DNA of 12,813 nucleotides, taken from assembly GCA_964644025.1 (NCBI GenBank), contig CAZXVW010000128.1:1-12813 (forward strand). The letters are read 5' to 3'. Under the pieces are notes generated by a model, which searched no databases, was not told the DNA's origin, and was given only the letters and a program-made list of their open reading frames with translations. This stretch comes from CAZXVW01 sp964644025. GTDB lineage: Bacteria; Acidobacteriota; Terriglobia; Bryobacterales; Bryobacteraceae. The position numbers and the translations under genes are program-made. This document shows, one piece after another, positions 1 to 6,805 of the stretch (positions are counted from its first letter, which is position 1; each line of letters starts with the position of its first letter).

Positions 1-555
1 CACGGCCGCGATGTCGCAGGTGTTGCGCGTGGCTTCTCCGAAAGTGCGGATGCCCCGCTCGCAGAGAACCACGCCCGGCGAGCCGTGCGCAAGGAGAATC
101 TCGGCGGCTTCGGCGAATTCCTCCGGGGTGGCCATCATCCCCCGCTTCAGCAGCGCCGGCCGGCCGCTCCGCGCCGCTTCCTGCAGCAGCGCCTGGTTGT
201 GCATGCTCCGGGAGCCGATCTGCAGCATGTCGGCGTACTCGGCCACCACGGCCACCTGGGTAACACTGAGCACCTCGGTCACGATCGCCAGCCCGGTAGC
301 CTCGCGCGCCTTCCGCAGCAGCTTCAATCCCGCCTCTTCCAGCCCTTGGAACGAGTAAGGAGACGTCCGCGGTTTGAAGGCGCCGCCGCGCAACAGACGT
401 GCTCCCGCCTCGGCCGCCGCCTCAGCGGCTTGCAACAGTTGGGATTCCGACTCGACGGCGCACGGACCGGCGATGAGGACGAATTCGGCGCCTCCGAATT
501 CGGCGCCTCCGACGCGAACCGGTTTTCGAGGCGCAGCCACCGGATGCCCTCCCAC
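1..555 (-). CDS. aroF: 3-deoxy-7-phosphoheptulonate (DAHP) synthase, class I-beta/KDOPS-like, 3' end cut by window
   Basis: The enzyme condenses phosphoenolpyruvate with erythrose 4-phosphate, the first step of the shikimate pathway, in the cytoplasm. The 185 visible codons include VLIAGPCAVESESQ, the hallmark LRGGAFKPRTSPYSFQGL, LLKRGMMAT and CERGIRTFGEATRNTCDIAAV, which follow the type I-beta DAHP synthase core closely; KPRTSPYSFQG separates it from KDO8P synthase. The C-terminal third lies beyond position 1. I chose GTG at 555 because AAGGGGGG lies 7 nt upstream. The frame stays open further upstream (GTG at 603), but that stretch does not look like family sequence. With this start there is no room for the N-terminal ferredoxin-like regulatory domain seen in some homologues; a C-terminal chorismate-mutase domain cannot be excluded. 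It lies 118 bp downstream of the esterase on the same strand. Confidence 0.9.
   Translation of the reverse strand, partial: MGGHPVAAPRKPVRVGGAEFGGAEFVLIAGPCAVESESQLLQAAEAAAEAGARLLRGGAFKPRTSPYSFQGLEEAGLKLLRKAREATGLAIVTEVLSVTQVAVVAEYADMLQIGSRSMHNQALLQEAARSGRPALLKRGMMATPEEFAEAAEILLAHGSPGVVLCERGIRTFGEATRNTCDIAAV
481..510. repeat. Two perfect tandem copies of a 15-bp unit inside the DAHP synthase N-terminus
   Basis: GAATTCGGCGCCTCC occurs twice head to tail (481-495 and 496-510). On the minus strand it encodes a five-residue repeat, GGAEF-GGAEF, just before the catalytic VLIAGPCAVES strand. The doubled segment fits the usual spacing of the beta-hairpin that precedes this motif in the family, so the reading frame is not disturbed. 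Confidence 0.85.
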
Positions 556-673
556 TCGAGGTCCCCCCTTCTCGACATCATACGCCTGTCCCTGCCCGGC
601 CACAACCAGCGCCGGAGGGTTGGTTTCGCCGCCAATCAGGCGGCGCTGAGACGCCCGCGTTTCCCGGCGGGCC

Positions 674-1567
674 TCAGCGCTGGCGCCGGTGCTGAAGAAA
701 CCAGTTGTACAGGTCCCAGCCCTCGTAGACGCGGGTCCAGGCATCGTGCGGCCGGTCTTCGTGCACCGTGAAGCGCACGTCCGGGTGGCCGGCATCCTCC
801 AGCGCCACGGCGCTGGCCAGCACCCACTCGGGCAGCACCGTCGTGTCCCGCCCGCCGGCGAAGATCCAGATGGGAAGCCTGGCTGCGGCGATCTTCGGAA
901 TCAGATCCGGGTTTCCGGCGCCGCAAATCGGCGCCACCGCGGCCCAGCGTTCCGGGTAGGCCCCGGCGAAATACCAGGTTCCGAAGCCGCCATAGCTCAG
1001 GCCGGTTACGTAAACGCGGTCCGCATCCGCCCGGTAATCGCGGAGGGTGTCGTCCACCATCTTCAGAACGTCTTTCTCGTAGGTCCACCAGCCGAGCGGC
1101 GGACCATGCTCTTCCCAGCGGGGTTTCTGCCCGGTAATCTCGCGCGTCATCGGTTTCCGCCCGCGGGGCCGGGCCGGCCGCCGCGCGCGGCCTTCGGCCA
1201 GCCTCTTACGCGTTGCCTCATCGATCGGCGGCATTTGTGGTGAAATCATGATAAAGGGTAGATCCCGCCCTTTCACCCAGGCCTCCTTCAGCGGGCCATG
1301 CTTCAAGAGCTTGTCGAGGTCCTTCTTTCCATCCCCTCTCTCTCCGCCGCCGTGGAGAAAAAGGATCACCGGCCACAGCTTGCCCTTTTCGGTCTCGTAG
1401 CCTTTAGGAACGAAGAGGAAATAATTCCGCTCGGCGCCGGTCACCGCGCTCACGTACGGCTTGCGCAGCAACTGGGCCTGGGAGCGGCCGTCAATCTCCT
1501 CACCGGCCGCTGCCAAGCCGGCGAGCGAGAGCAACAACCCTGTTAGAACAGCGTTGGTAAGCTTCAT
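674..1567 (-). CDS. Secreted alpha/beta-hydrolase esterase (PHB-depolymerase/dienelactone-hydrolase-like)
   Basis: Predicted extracytoplasmic serine hydrolase of 297 aa; the substrate is unknown, with esters of polymers or small carboxyl esters typical for the group. It starts with a Sec signal peptide (MKLTNAVLTGLLLSLAGLAAA). The core follows: FLFVPKGY, the oxyanion-loop LFLHGGGERGD near residue 70, the nucleophile elbow GLSYGG (Ser191), an Asp in AGGRDTT (Asp241) and a His in EDRPHDAW (His274), a complete catalytic triad. A charged insertion rich in Arg and Pro (about residues 117-150) separates the oxyanion strand from the nucleophile. The start at 1567 is preferred over ATG at 1588 because AAAGGAG sits 6 nt upstream of it and the signal peptide then begins directly. 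It is transcribed away from the GNAT gene and towards the DAHP synthase gene. It could also be annotated as a prolyl-oligopeptidase-type peptidase. Confidence 0.82.
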   Translation of the reverse strand: MKLTNAVLTGLLLSLAGLAAAGEEIDGRSQAQLLRKPYVSAVTGAERNYFLFVPKGYETEKGKLWPVILFLHGGGERGDGKKDLDKLLKHGPLKEAWVKGRDLPFIMISPQMPPIDEATRKRLAEGRARRPARPRGRKPMTREITGQKPRWEEHGPPLGWWTYEKDVLKMVDDTLRDYRADADRVYVTGLSYGGFGTWYFAGAYPERWAAVAPICGAGNPDLIPKIAAARLPIWIFAGGRDTTVLPEWVLASAVALEDAGHPDVRFTVHEDRPHDAWTRVYEGWDLYNWFLQHRRQR

Positions 1568-1586
1568 GCGAATCTCCTTTCCCCGC

Positions 1587-1592
1587 ATGATA
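1587..1592 (-). promoter_or_regulatory. Candidate -10 box of the esterase promoter
   Basis: On the minus strand TTGTATCAT precedes the esterase. TATCAT differs from TATAAT at one position and would place the transcription start about 13 nt before the ATG at 1567, just upstream of the AAAGGAG ribosome binding site. No good -35 box is visible in the GC-rich sequence upstream. If correct, the longer ATG start at 1588 would not be transcribed. The same nine bases occur before xerD. Confidence 0.35.
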
Positions 1593-1691
1593 CAAGAAAC
1601 CGCGGCCGCGCCTTCCGCCAGCGATCGAAGAGGTGTTTTTCCGGCAGCCGCGGGCGTGTCGGCGGAGGGTTCTTGCTAGGCTGAAAACACG

Positions 1692-2147
1692 GTGCCCGCC
1701 CCGGTGAAAATTGAACCCTTCCAGCCGGCGGATCTGGCTCAGATCCTCGAGATCGAGGCCGCCAGCTTTCCCGGCGACCCGTATACCGGGGATCTCTTCC
1801 TCCGCTATCACCGCCGGTGCCCGGACGGATTCGTGGTGGCCCGCCATTGCAACTGCCTCGCTGGTTACATCATCACCTGCCGCCAGGGCAGCCGCGCCGA
1901 GATCATCTCGGTGGCAGTGGCTCCCGAACGCCGCCGCGCCGGTATCGGAGGCGCGCTGCTCCACCACGCTCTGGTGAAGCTCGCGGGGGCCGGAGTCGCC
2001 ACGGTGGGATTGATGGTGCGCGCCACCGACTGCGGCGCCATCGCGTTTTACCGCAAATTCGGCTTCCAGGAAGCGGGCATGGTCAACAACTACTATGCAG
2101 ACGGCGCCGATGCCTTGCGCATGAGCAAACGCCTCGCCGCCCCATAA
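1692..2147 (+). CDS. GNAT-family N-acetyltransferase, RimI-like
   Basis: Cytoplasmic acetyl-CoA-dependent acyltransferase of 151 aa; RimI relatives acetylate protein N-termini, but the substrate here is not known. The beta-strand plus pyrophosphate-binding loop of motif A is clear (ISVAVAPERRRAGIGGALL, residues 72-90, with RRAGIG as the CoA loop), and motif B AIAFYRKFGF (residues 117-126) carries the expected Tyr120. In the segment that usually reads LEVR, the acidic residue is replaced by Met108 (LMVR), and the usual Asn that follows is an Asp. The start is GTG; a second in-frame GTG lies four codons downstream and neither has a clear ribosome binding site. It is divergent from the esterase, with 124 bp between the starts that presumably hold both promoters. 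Confidence 0.85.
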   Translation: MPAPVKIEPFQPADLAQILEIEAASFPGDPYTGDLFLRYHRRCPDGFVVARHCNCLAGYIITCRQGSRAEIISVAVAPERRRAGIGGALLHHALVKLAGAGVATVGLMVRATDCGAIAFYRKFGFQEAGMVNNYYADGADALRMSKRLAAP

Positions 2148-2182
2148 CAACCGGCGGACAAACCGGAGCACACAGCCCTTGT

Positions 2183-2219
2183 TTCCTGGCCCTTAAGCCC
2201 CCTTTGGGCCGGCCAGGAA
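2183..2219 (+). terminator. Stem-loop after the acetyltransferase gene, possible terminator
   Basis: TTCCTGGCC (2183-2191) pairs perfectly with GGCCAGGAA (2211-2219) across a 19-nt loop that can extend pairing through CCC/GGG. It lies 36 bp after the stop codon. There is no U-tract, so intrinsic termination is uncertain. Confidence 0.35.
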
Positions 2220-2226
2220 TCAGCGC

Positions 2227-2244
2227 CCAGCGACCAAGGACCAG
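2227..2244 (+). repeat. Left arm of a perfect 18-bp inverted repeat flanking the metallophosphoesterase gene
   Basis: CCAGCGACCAAGGACCAG; its exact reverse complement is at 3316-3333. The arm lies in a longer block of degenerate tandem motifs (2221-2262), including two copies of GGACCAGCG at 2238-2246 and 2252-2260. Confidence 0.85.
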
Positions 2245-2446
2245 CGACTGCGGACCAGCGCCCTGGTGCTGGTAAAGTGAAAACAGCGGCCAGCAGGACG
2301 CCGGCCCTGGGCAGGCAGCCGTTCAGACGGCACGGGCTCCGGACACACGCTCCGCTGGTGAACCGGAAACGGGAAAGCGGTGAAGGTTGCTGCCGCCGCT
2401 CGCACTGCTACCGGCTGGAATCCTGGGCCGCCTTGGGTTCGGAACG

Positions 2447-3295
2447 ATGTTGCGGAAACTGACTCGACGAGGTTTTCTCACCGGCGGCGCAGCCTGCGTC
2501 GCCGCCAGGGCCGCGGCCGGGCGGGCGCCAGAGCTGGACCAGGCCGCGATCTCCTTCATCCAGGTTACCGATACGCACGTTTCCCGGCGGCGGCTGTACT
2601 CGAAACGAAGGGGTTACGACGTGCCCTCGGAAGAATCGATCCGCCGCTGCCGCGCGGCGGTGAAGGACATCAATGAGTGTTCGCTGCCTTATGAACTGGT
2701 GGTCCACACCGGAGACCTGGCCGAGACGCGGGACACGACGGAGGATTACGATCTGGCGCAGGAACTGCTCCGCTTCCGGCGGCCGGCCTATTTCATTCCC
2801 GGCAACCACGACGTTGGCTACAGCGAAACCGGCAAGTACCTGCCGGAGTTCGAGAAGCGCTTCGGGAGCTCGAACCGCTCCCTCGAGCCGGCGCCGGGCA
2901 TCCGGTTCGCGCTGTTTGACAGTCAGCCGCTTGATCCGCGGGCCCCTGACGAGGATCGCGAGCAGGCCTTCGCACAGCTTGACCGGATTCTGACGCCGCC
3001 GAAGCCAACCATCTTGTTTTGCCACGTGATGGGGCTGCCGTCGTTTTATAACAACCGGCTCTATCCCGGCTGGCCGGAAGCCACGATGCGCCGCTGGACC
3101 GAGCGAATGAAGAAAGGCGGGGTGATCGCGGTTCTCGCCGGCCACTATCACCGCGATGAGTACCAGTGGGTGAACGGCATCCCGTTTTGGCTGGCCGGAC
3201 CGGTGATCAATTTCTGGGGCCGGCAGACCTGTTACCGGCACTGGATGCTGGCCAACGGGCGGCTCACGTACCGGACAGTCTATCTGGATATCTGA
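2447..3295 (+). CDS. Tat-exported calcineurin-like metallophosphoesterase
   Basis: Predicted periplasmic dimetal phosphatase or phosphodiesterase of 282 aa; substrate unknown. The N-terminus is a twin-arginine signal (LTRRGFLTGG, Arg7-Arg8, then a weakly hydrophobic Ala-rich stretch). All metal-binding motifs of the superfamily are present in order: D-T-H (Asp42, His44), HTGD (Asp90), PGNHD (Asn120, His121), FCHVMG (His193) and the C-terminal GHYH (His233, His235). I chose ATG at 2447 because it places the twin arginines at the expected distance; the frame is open upstream to 2387, and the ribosome binding site (GGA, 3 nt upstream) is poor. It is convergent with the phosphodiesterase gene, whose 3' end is 116 bp away. 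The gene sits between the two arms of the 18-bp inverted repeat. Confidence 0.88.
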   Translation: MLRKLTRRGFLTGGAACVAARAAAGRAPELDQAAISFIQVTDTHVSRRRLYSKRRGYDVPSEESIRRCRAAVKDINECSLPYELVVHTGDLAETRDTTEDYDLAQELLRFRRPAYFIPGNHDVGYSETGKYLPEFEKRFGSSNRSLEPAPGIRFALFDSQPLDPRAPDEDREQAFAQLDRILTPPKPTILFCHVMGLPSFYNNRLYPGWPEATMRRWTERMKKGGVIAVLAGHYHRDEYQWVNGIPFWLAGPVINFWGRQTCYRHWMLANGRLTYRTVYLDI

Positions 3296-3315
3296 ACGGC
3301 AGCGGTCGCTGGGAC

Positions 3316-3333
3316 CTGGTCCTTGGTCGCTGG
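3316..3333 (-). repeat. Right arm of the 18-bp inverted repeat flanking the metallophosphoesterase gene
   Basis: CTGGTCCTTGGTCGCTGG is the perfect reverse complement of 2227-2244. A further partial copy (GGTCGCTGG) lies just upstream at 3304-3312, so this side also carries a small array of the motif. It falls in the short gap between two convergent genes. Confidence 0.85.
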
Positions 3334-3411
3334 CCGGTCGGCGGGGCAAACCGGGGATGGGCCGCACAAAAGGGGCGGCGCCGTCAACGAACGCGCGGGC
3401 GCGAGTCGGAA

Positions 3412-5448
3412 TCAGGCGCGCAGCAGCGAGCGGCCCACCATCTGCGGCGGTTTCTCGAAGCCGAAATAATCGAGAATGGTCACCGGCAGGTCCACGATGT
3501 TCGGGTCCGGGCCCCGAATGGGGAGGCTCGAGAATAGCGAGCCGGGCACCAACTCCCGGGCCATGGAGTGATCGCCGCTCCAAGGATAGGGATTGACGTC
3601 GATGATGACGCGCCCCGTTTCTCCCAGCACGGATGCCGATGAGGCGCGGTAGCCGGGCGTATAGCCGACCAGCAAGTCGGGCATCTCGAAGGTGAAGTCC
3701 CCGCTGTAAAGCTTTTCTTTTGGATAGACCCTGGCCACGGGCCGGCGTCCCGTTTCCGGATCCGTGATGCTGGCCAGCTCGTCGGCGATCCGGTTGACCA
3801 GCTCGCGGCGCTTGGCGGGTCCGATGAAGCCCTCCGCCTCGCGCCCTTCCTGGTTGATGTAAAGGCCGTTGAAGCCGATGGCGTAAGCGGCCGTCTTTGC
3901 CCAGTCGATGTCGAAGATGTTGGTGCTTTCCTTCTTTTCGGCGTCCGGCCTCACGACCAGATAACCGTGATCGCGCAGCCAGGTGTTCAGGTGAAACTGG
4001 CGGCCGAACTGGGCAAAGCCGTGGTCCGAGCAAACCAGCAGTAGCGTGCGGTCGTCCACCGCCGGCAGGACCTCGCCCACCAGCCGGTCCATTTGCTCGT
4101 AGAGATCGTGAAGGTAGCCGGCATAGCGGACGTCGCTGGCCTGGTGCATGGGATGGGTCTGGTCCATGTTGCGCCAGAGCATATGGGCGTCCTGGTCGGT
4201 GCTGGAGACGTAGAAATAGAACAGACCCGTGCGGAAGCGGGACCACTCATGGTGGAACAGGGCCAGCCGTTCCTTCAGAATCAGCTCGGCCTGCTTGACG
4301 TAGCCCTCGTCGCTCAGCACGCCGTAATCGAACGCCTTGGTATCGGCGGGCAGGCCCTTGGTCCAGAACGGCCCGATCGCTTCGGCCAGCTCGGCACCCA
4401 GCTCGCGCGGCTGGGTCACCGGCATCGCCTGATCCTCGGGATCGATATTGACCGGCGTCACATAAAGCCGCAGGTGCGGGTGGGCTTGCTTGAGATAGAA
4501 GCGCGCAATTCCGGCCACGCTGGTTAGCAGCGGGAGCATCTCGAAGCGAAGCCGGACCCAGTCGCTGTACTCGCCCTCGGCCAGGACGAGCCGGTGGCCC
4601 TGAATATCGATGCGCACCGCCGCGGCAGTGGGATCCACGTGCACGGTGAACGGGATGCGGGTCTGGTTGATGAAAGGATCCTCGGAATCGTCCTTGGGTT
4701 TGCGGAGGGAATTGACGGGTCCGTACAGGTTCGCCTCGACGCGATGATTTCGAACGGTGACCGGGATCACGGTGCCGCCGCTCAAATCCTCGTAGCGTTC
4801 GGACGCGTCGCTGGTGTAGTAGCTGAATATGCCGAACGAGTCGATGACGTCCGGGGTTCCCATACCGCTGACCGCGCGGGTGGCCGTTTCTTCGACGGGG
4901 AAATTCGTGGGGATCTTGATGACCGAGGCGGGGATGCCCTGCTCGGTCAGGTAGGCCCAAAACGGCTTTCCGTAACGGCGATTGGTGACCTTGCCACCGC
5001 CGAGCGGGATCTGGTAGTCACCGAGAGAGAGCACCCGGCCCGATTCCTCGGCCTCCCAAATGGAGAAAAACGGGGTGTAAGTATCTGGATCCCGGACGAC
5101 GAAGTCGCCGATGCCGTGGCCGCCCGGATCCAGCCCGGTGATGAAGCTGCTCCAGGCTACCGGGCTGAGGGCCGGCATGGTGGTGCCCAGGCGGCGAAAG
5201 GCCCCCATGGCGGCCAGCTTCTTGAAATTGGGGGCGCGGCCGGCGTCGATCAGGGCCTGGACCATTTTCGGGTCCAGCCCGTCCAGGCCGAGGACGATGA
5301 CGCGCTTTTCTGTTGTGGAGCCTCTGGCCCCGCAGGAAACGAAGGGGAACGCGGCGCCGGCCAGCGCGGCGCCGGCCAGCGTGCTCGTGAATTCCCTCCG
5401 GTTGAGTGGATGAGACCCGCCGCCTGCGGCGGGTGAACGCTTCTTCAT
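3412..5448 (-). CDS. Tat-exported type I phosphodiesterase/nucleotide pyrophosphatase (alkaline phosphatase superfamily)
   Basis: Large (678 aa) predicted extracytoplasmic phosphohydrolase; substrate unknown. It opens with a twin-arginine signal (NRREFTS, Arg17-Arg18, then an Ala/Gly-rich core). The end of the signal, FVSC, could be a lipobox with Cys39, giving a Tat-exported lipoprotein. The superfamily two-metal site is visible: Asp56 in VLGLDGLDP, the nucleophile region MPALSPVAWSSF (likely Ser95), GGHGIGDF, STDQDAH (Asp418, His422), CSDHGF (Asp475, His476) and His486 in QFHLNTW. An internal region of about 200 residues without recognisable motifs (roughly 205-385) separates the two halves of the active site. 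ATG at 5448 is preferred; an upstream in-frame ATG at 5502 would overlap the dipeptidase stop by 17 bp. It follows the dipeptidase with a 37-bp gap, so the two are probably co-transcribed. Confidence 0.87.
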   Translation of the reverse strand: MKKRSPAAGGGSHPLNRREFTSTLAGAALAGAAFPFVSCGARGSTTEKRVIVLGLDGLDPKMVQALIDAGRAPNFKKLAAMGAFRRLGTTMPALSPVAWSSFITGLDPGGHGIGDFVVRDPDTYTPFFSIWEAEESGRVLSLGDYQIPLGGGKVTNRRYGKPFWAYLTEQGIPASVIKIPTNFPVEETATRAVSGMGTPDVIDSFGIFSYYTSDASERYEDLSGGTVIPVTVRNHRVEANLYGPVNSLRKPKDDSEDPFINQTRIPFTVHVDPTAAAVRIDIQGHRLVLAEGEYSDWVRLRFEMLPLLTSVAGIARFYLKQAHPHLRLYVTPVNIDPEDQAMPVTQPRELGAELAEAIGPFWTKGLPADTKAFDYGVLSDEGYVKQAELILKERLALFHHEWSRFRTGLFYFYVSSTDQDAHMLWRNMDQTHPMHQASDVRYAGYLHDLYEQMDRLVGEVLPAVDDRTLLLVCSDHGFAQFGRQFHLNTWLRDHGYLVVRPDAEKKESTNIFDIDWAKTAAYAIGFNGLYINQEGREAEGFIGPAKRRELVNRIADELASITDPETGRRPVARVYPKEKLYSGDFTFEMPDLLVGYTPGYRASSASVLGETGRVIIDVNPYPWSGDHSMARELVPGSLFSSLPIRGPDPNIVDLPVTILDYFGFEKPPQMVGRSLLRA

Positions 5449-5485
5449 TGTTTGGTCCCAGCCTTTCGGATTGTCTCTTCCCATC

Positions 5486-6655
5486 TTACCGCCGGTGGGC
5501 AACCCGCTCGACCGCGCGCATCACCCGCAGCAGGTTTCCGCCGTAGATTTTGCGGATGTCTTCGGGCGAGTAGCCATGTTCGAGCAAGGCGCGGGTGAGG
5601 TTGGGGTACCGGGAGTTGTCTTCCAGGCCGGTCGGGACGCAGGAGACGCCGTCGAAATCGCTGCCGATGCCCACCGCGCCAATGCCGGCGAGCTTGACGA
5701 CGTGATCGATGTGCGCCACCACGTCGTCCAGCGTCGCCGGGGGCATCTTCGGGGCAGGTTCGCCGGGCCCGGGCGGCGCCAGCCTCGGATTGAAGTAGGG
5801 GGAAGCGTCGGCCGAGGCCTGGGAGAGGAACTCGCAGCCGAAGTTGATGTCGATGATGCCGCCTTTGGCGGCCAGCGCGCGGATCATCTTATCGCTCATG
5901 TTGCGGGCGATGTTCGAGATTGCCCGGCAGGAAGAATGAGAGGCGAACACCGGGGCCGAGCTGGTCTCGAGCACATCCCAAAAGGTGTCGTCGGAGACGT
6001 GGGAAACGTCGACCATCATTCCCAGCCGGTTCATCTCTTTGACGACCTGGCGGCCAAAATCGGTCAGACCGCCGTGGTGTTTGACGGTGCGGTCGTTGAT
6101 GTCGCCGGAGGAATCCGCCCAGTGATTGGTGTTGACGTGCGTCAGAGTCATGTAGCGGACGCCGAGAGCGTAACAGTCACGTAGAATGCGGAGACTATCC
6201 TCGATGGCGTGGCCGCCCTCGACGCCAATGAGGGCGGCGATTTTGCCCTGGCGGTGCGCGCGTTCGATATCGCCGGCGGTGAGCGCCAGCAGGAAGTCGT
6301 CCGGGTAGCGCTCGACAATGTCGTGGCGGATGGTGTCGATCATCTCCAGTACGCGGTGGGCCGAGGCGCGCTTGGGGACGTAGCTCCGGGAGACGTAAGC
6401 GGCGAAGAAGACCGCGCCGACACCGCCCTGCCGGAGGCGCGGCAGGTCCGTGTGCCCCTTCTTCCGGCGGAGGCCGATGTCCAGGCCTTCCACGGTGAAG
6501 CTGGGAACGTCATTGTGAGTGTCGATCAGGATCGCCGAGCGGTGCACCCGGCTCACTTCGGCATCGGTGATGCGGTGCGTCTGGCGGGTGCTGGCGGGGG
6601 AGCCGAGCAGGAGCCCGGCCAGCGGAATGGAAAAAAGCAGCGTAGTAGTGTTCAT
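5486..6655 (-). CDS. Membrane dipeptidase (renal dipeptidase family, peptidase M19)
   Basis: Zinc-dependent dipeptidase of 389 aa, predicted to be exported; the family cleaves L-L and L-D dipeptides and some amidated substrates. A short signal peptide (MNTTTLLFSIPLAGLLLGSPAS) leads into the catalytic barrel. Metal ligands are in place: DTHND (His47, Asp49), GVEGGH (Glu146), VSHVSD (His219) and FASHSSCR (His240), with the acidic residue in GIGSDFDG (Asp333) near the C-terminus. The frame is open for 78 codons upstream, but ATG at 6655 has AGGGG 6 nt before it and starts the signal peptide. The gene is divergent from the transporter pair and lies directly upstream of the phosphodiesterase gene on the same strand. 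Confidence 0.92.
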   Translation of the reverse strand: MNTTTLLFSIPLAGLLLGSPASTRQTHRITDAEVSRVHRSAILIDTHNDVPSFTVEGLDIGLRRKKGHTDLPRLRQGGVGAVFFAAYVSRSYVPKRASAHRVLEMIDTIRHDIVERYPDDFLLALTAGDIERAHRQGKIAALIGVEGGHAIEDSLRILRDCYALGVRYMTLTHVNTNHWADSSGDINDRTVKHHGGLTDFGRQVVKEMNRLGMMVDVSHVSDDTFWDVLETSSAPVFASHSSCRAISNIARNMSDKMIRALAAKGGIIDINFGCEFLSQASADASPYFNPRLAPPGPGEPAPKMPPATLDDVVAHIDHVVKLAGIGAVGIGSDFDGVSCVPTGLEDNSRYPNLTRALLEHGYSPEDIRKIYGGNLLRVMRAVERVAHRR

Positions 6656-6724
6656 GGCAACCCCTGAGTGTAAAACACGCGTAACCGGCCCGGCGTATTC
6701 GGGTTGGAACGCTTCGGGATCAGC

Positions 6725-6751
6725 GTGAACCGGAAACCCTCTCCGGTTCAC
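6725..6751. promoter_or_regulatory. Perfect 10-bp inverted repeat in the divergent promoter region
   Basis: GTGAACCGGA (6725-6734) and TCCGGTTCAC (6742-6751) form a perfect dyad with a 7-nt spacer, midway between the dipeptidase start (6655) and the transporter start (6806). It could be an operator for a dimeric regulator or a transcript hairpin; there is no U-tract. The first 13 bases of the element recur at 2358-2370. Confidence 0.45.
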
Positions 6752-6805
6752 CCGCACACTGCAGTTTCCCGGTTGACGCACTTTGCCCGGATAGGATCGG
6801 GTATT

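Larger units (their letters stand above)
2148..2446. other. Intergenic region between the acetyltransferase and metallophosphoesterase genes
   Basis: About 300 bp with no credible gene. It holds an imperfect hairpin (2183-2219), a block of short direct repeats built on GGACCAGCG and CCAGCGA (2221-2262), and one arm of the 18-bp inverted repeat (2227-2244). The open frame running into the metallophosphoesterase from 2387 is an upstream extension that would bury the Tat signal, so I do not count it as coding. Confidence 0.6.

Noticed and set aside
324..635. 103-codon minus-strand ATG frame at the DAHP synthase start
   Set aside because: It is the +1-shifted frame over the DAHP synthase N-terminus. 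The catalytic motifs lie in the other frame, so its well-placed ATG near the ribosome site is coincidental.
3296..3411. Possible small gene between the metallophosphoesterase and phosphodiesterase stops
   Set aside because: 116 bp of repeat-arm and GC-rich sequence. Frames running through it are continuations of shadows, with no start plus ribosome site.
2408..4246. Very long minus-strand open frame (612 codons) across the metallophosphoesterase and the end of the phosphodiesterase gene
   Set aside because: It is antisense to one gene and out of frame with the other, both of which have clear motifs. The product is a Pro/Arg/Gly-rich string typical of shadow frames in GC-rich DNA.
4594..5436. 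Plus-strand open frame of 280 codons inside the phosphodiesterase gene
   Set aside because: It is an antisense shadow of the Tat signal and active-site coding region, with no family resemblance.
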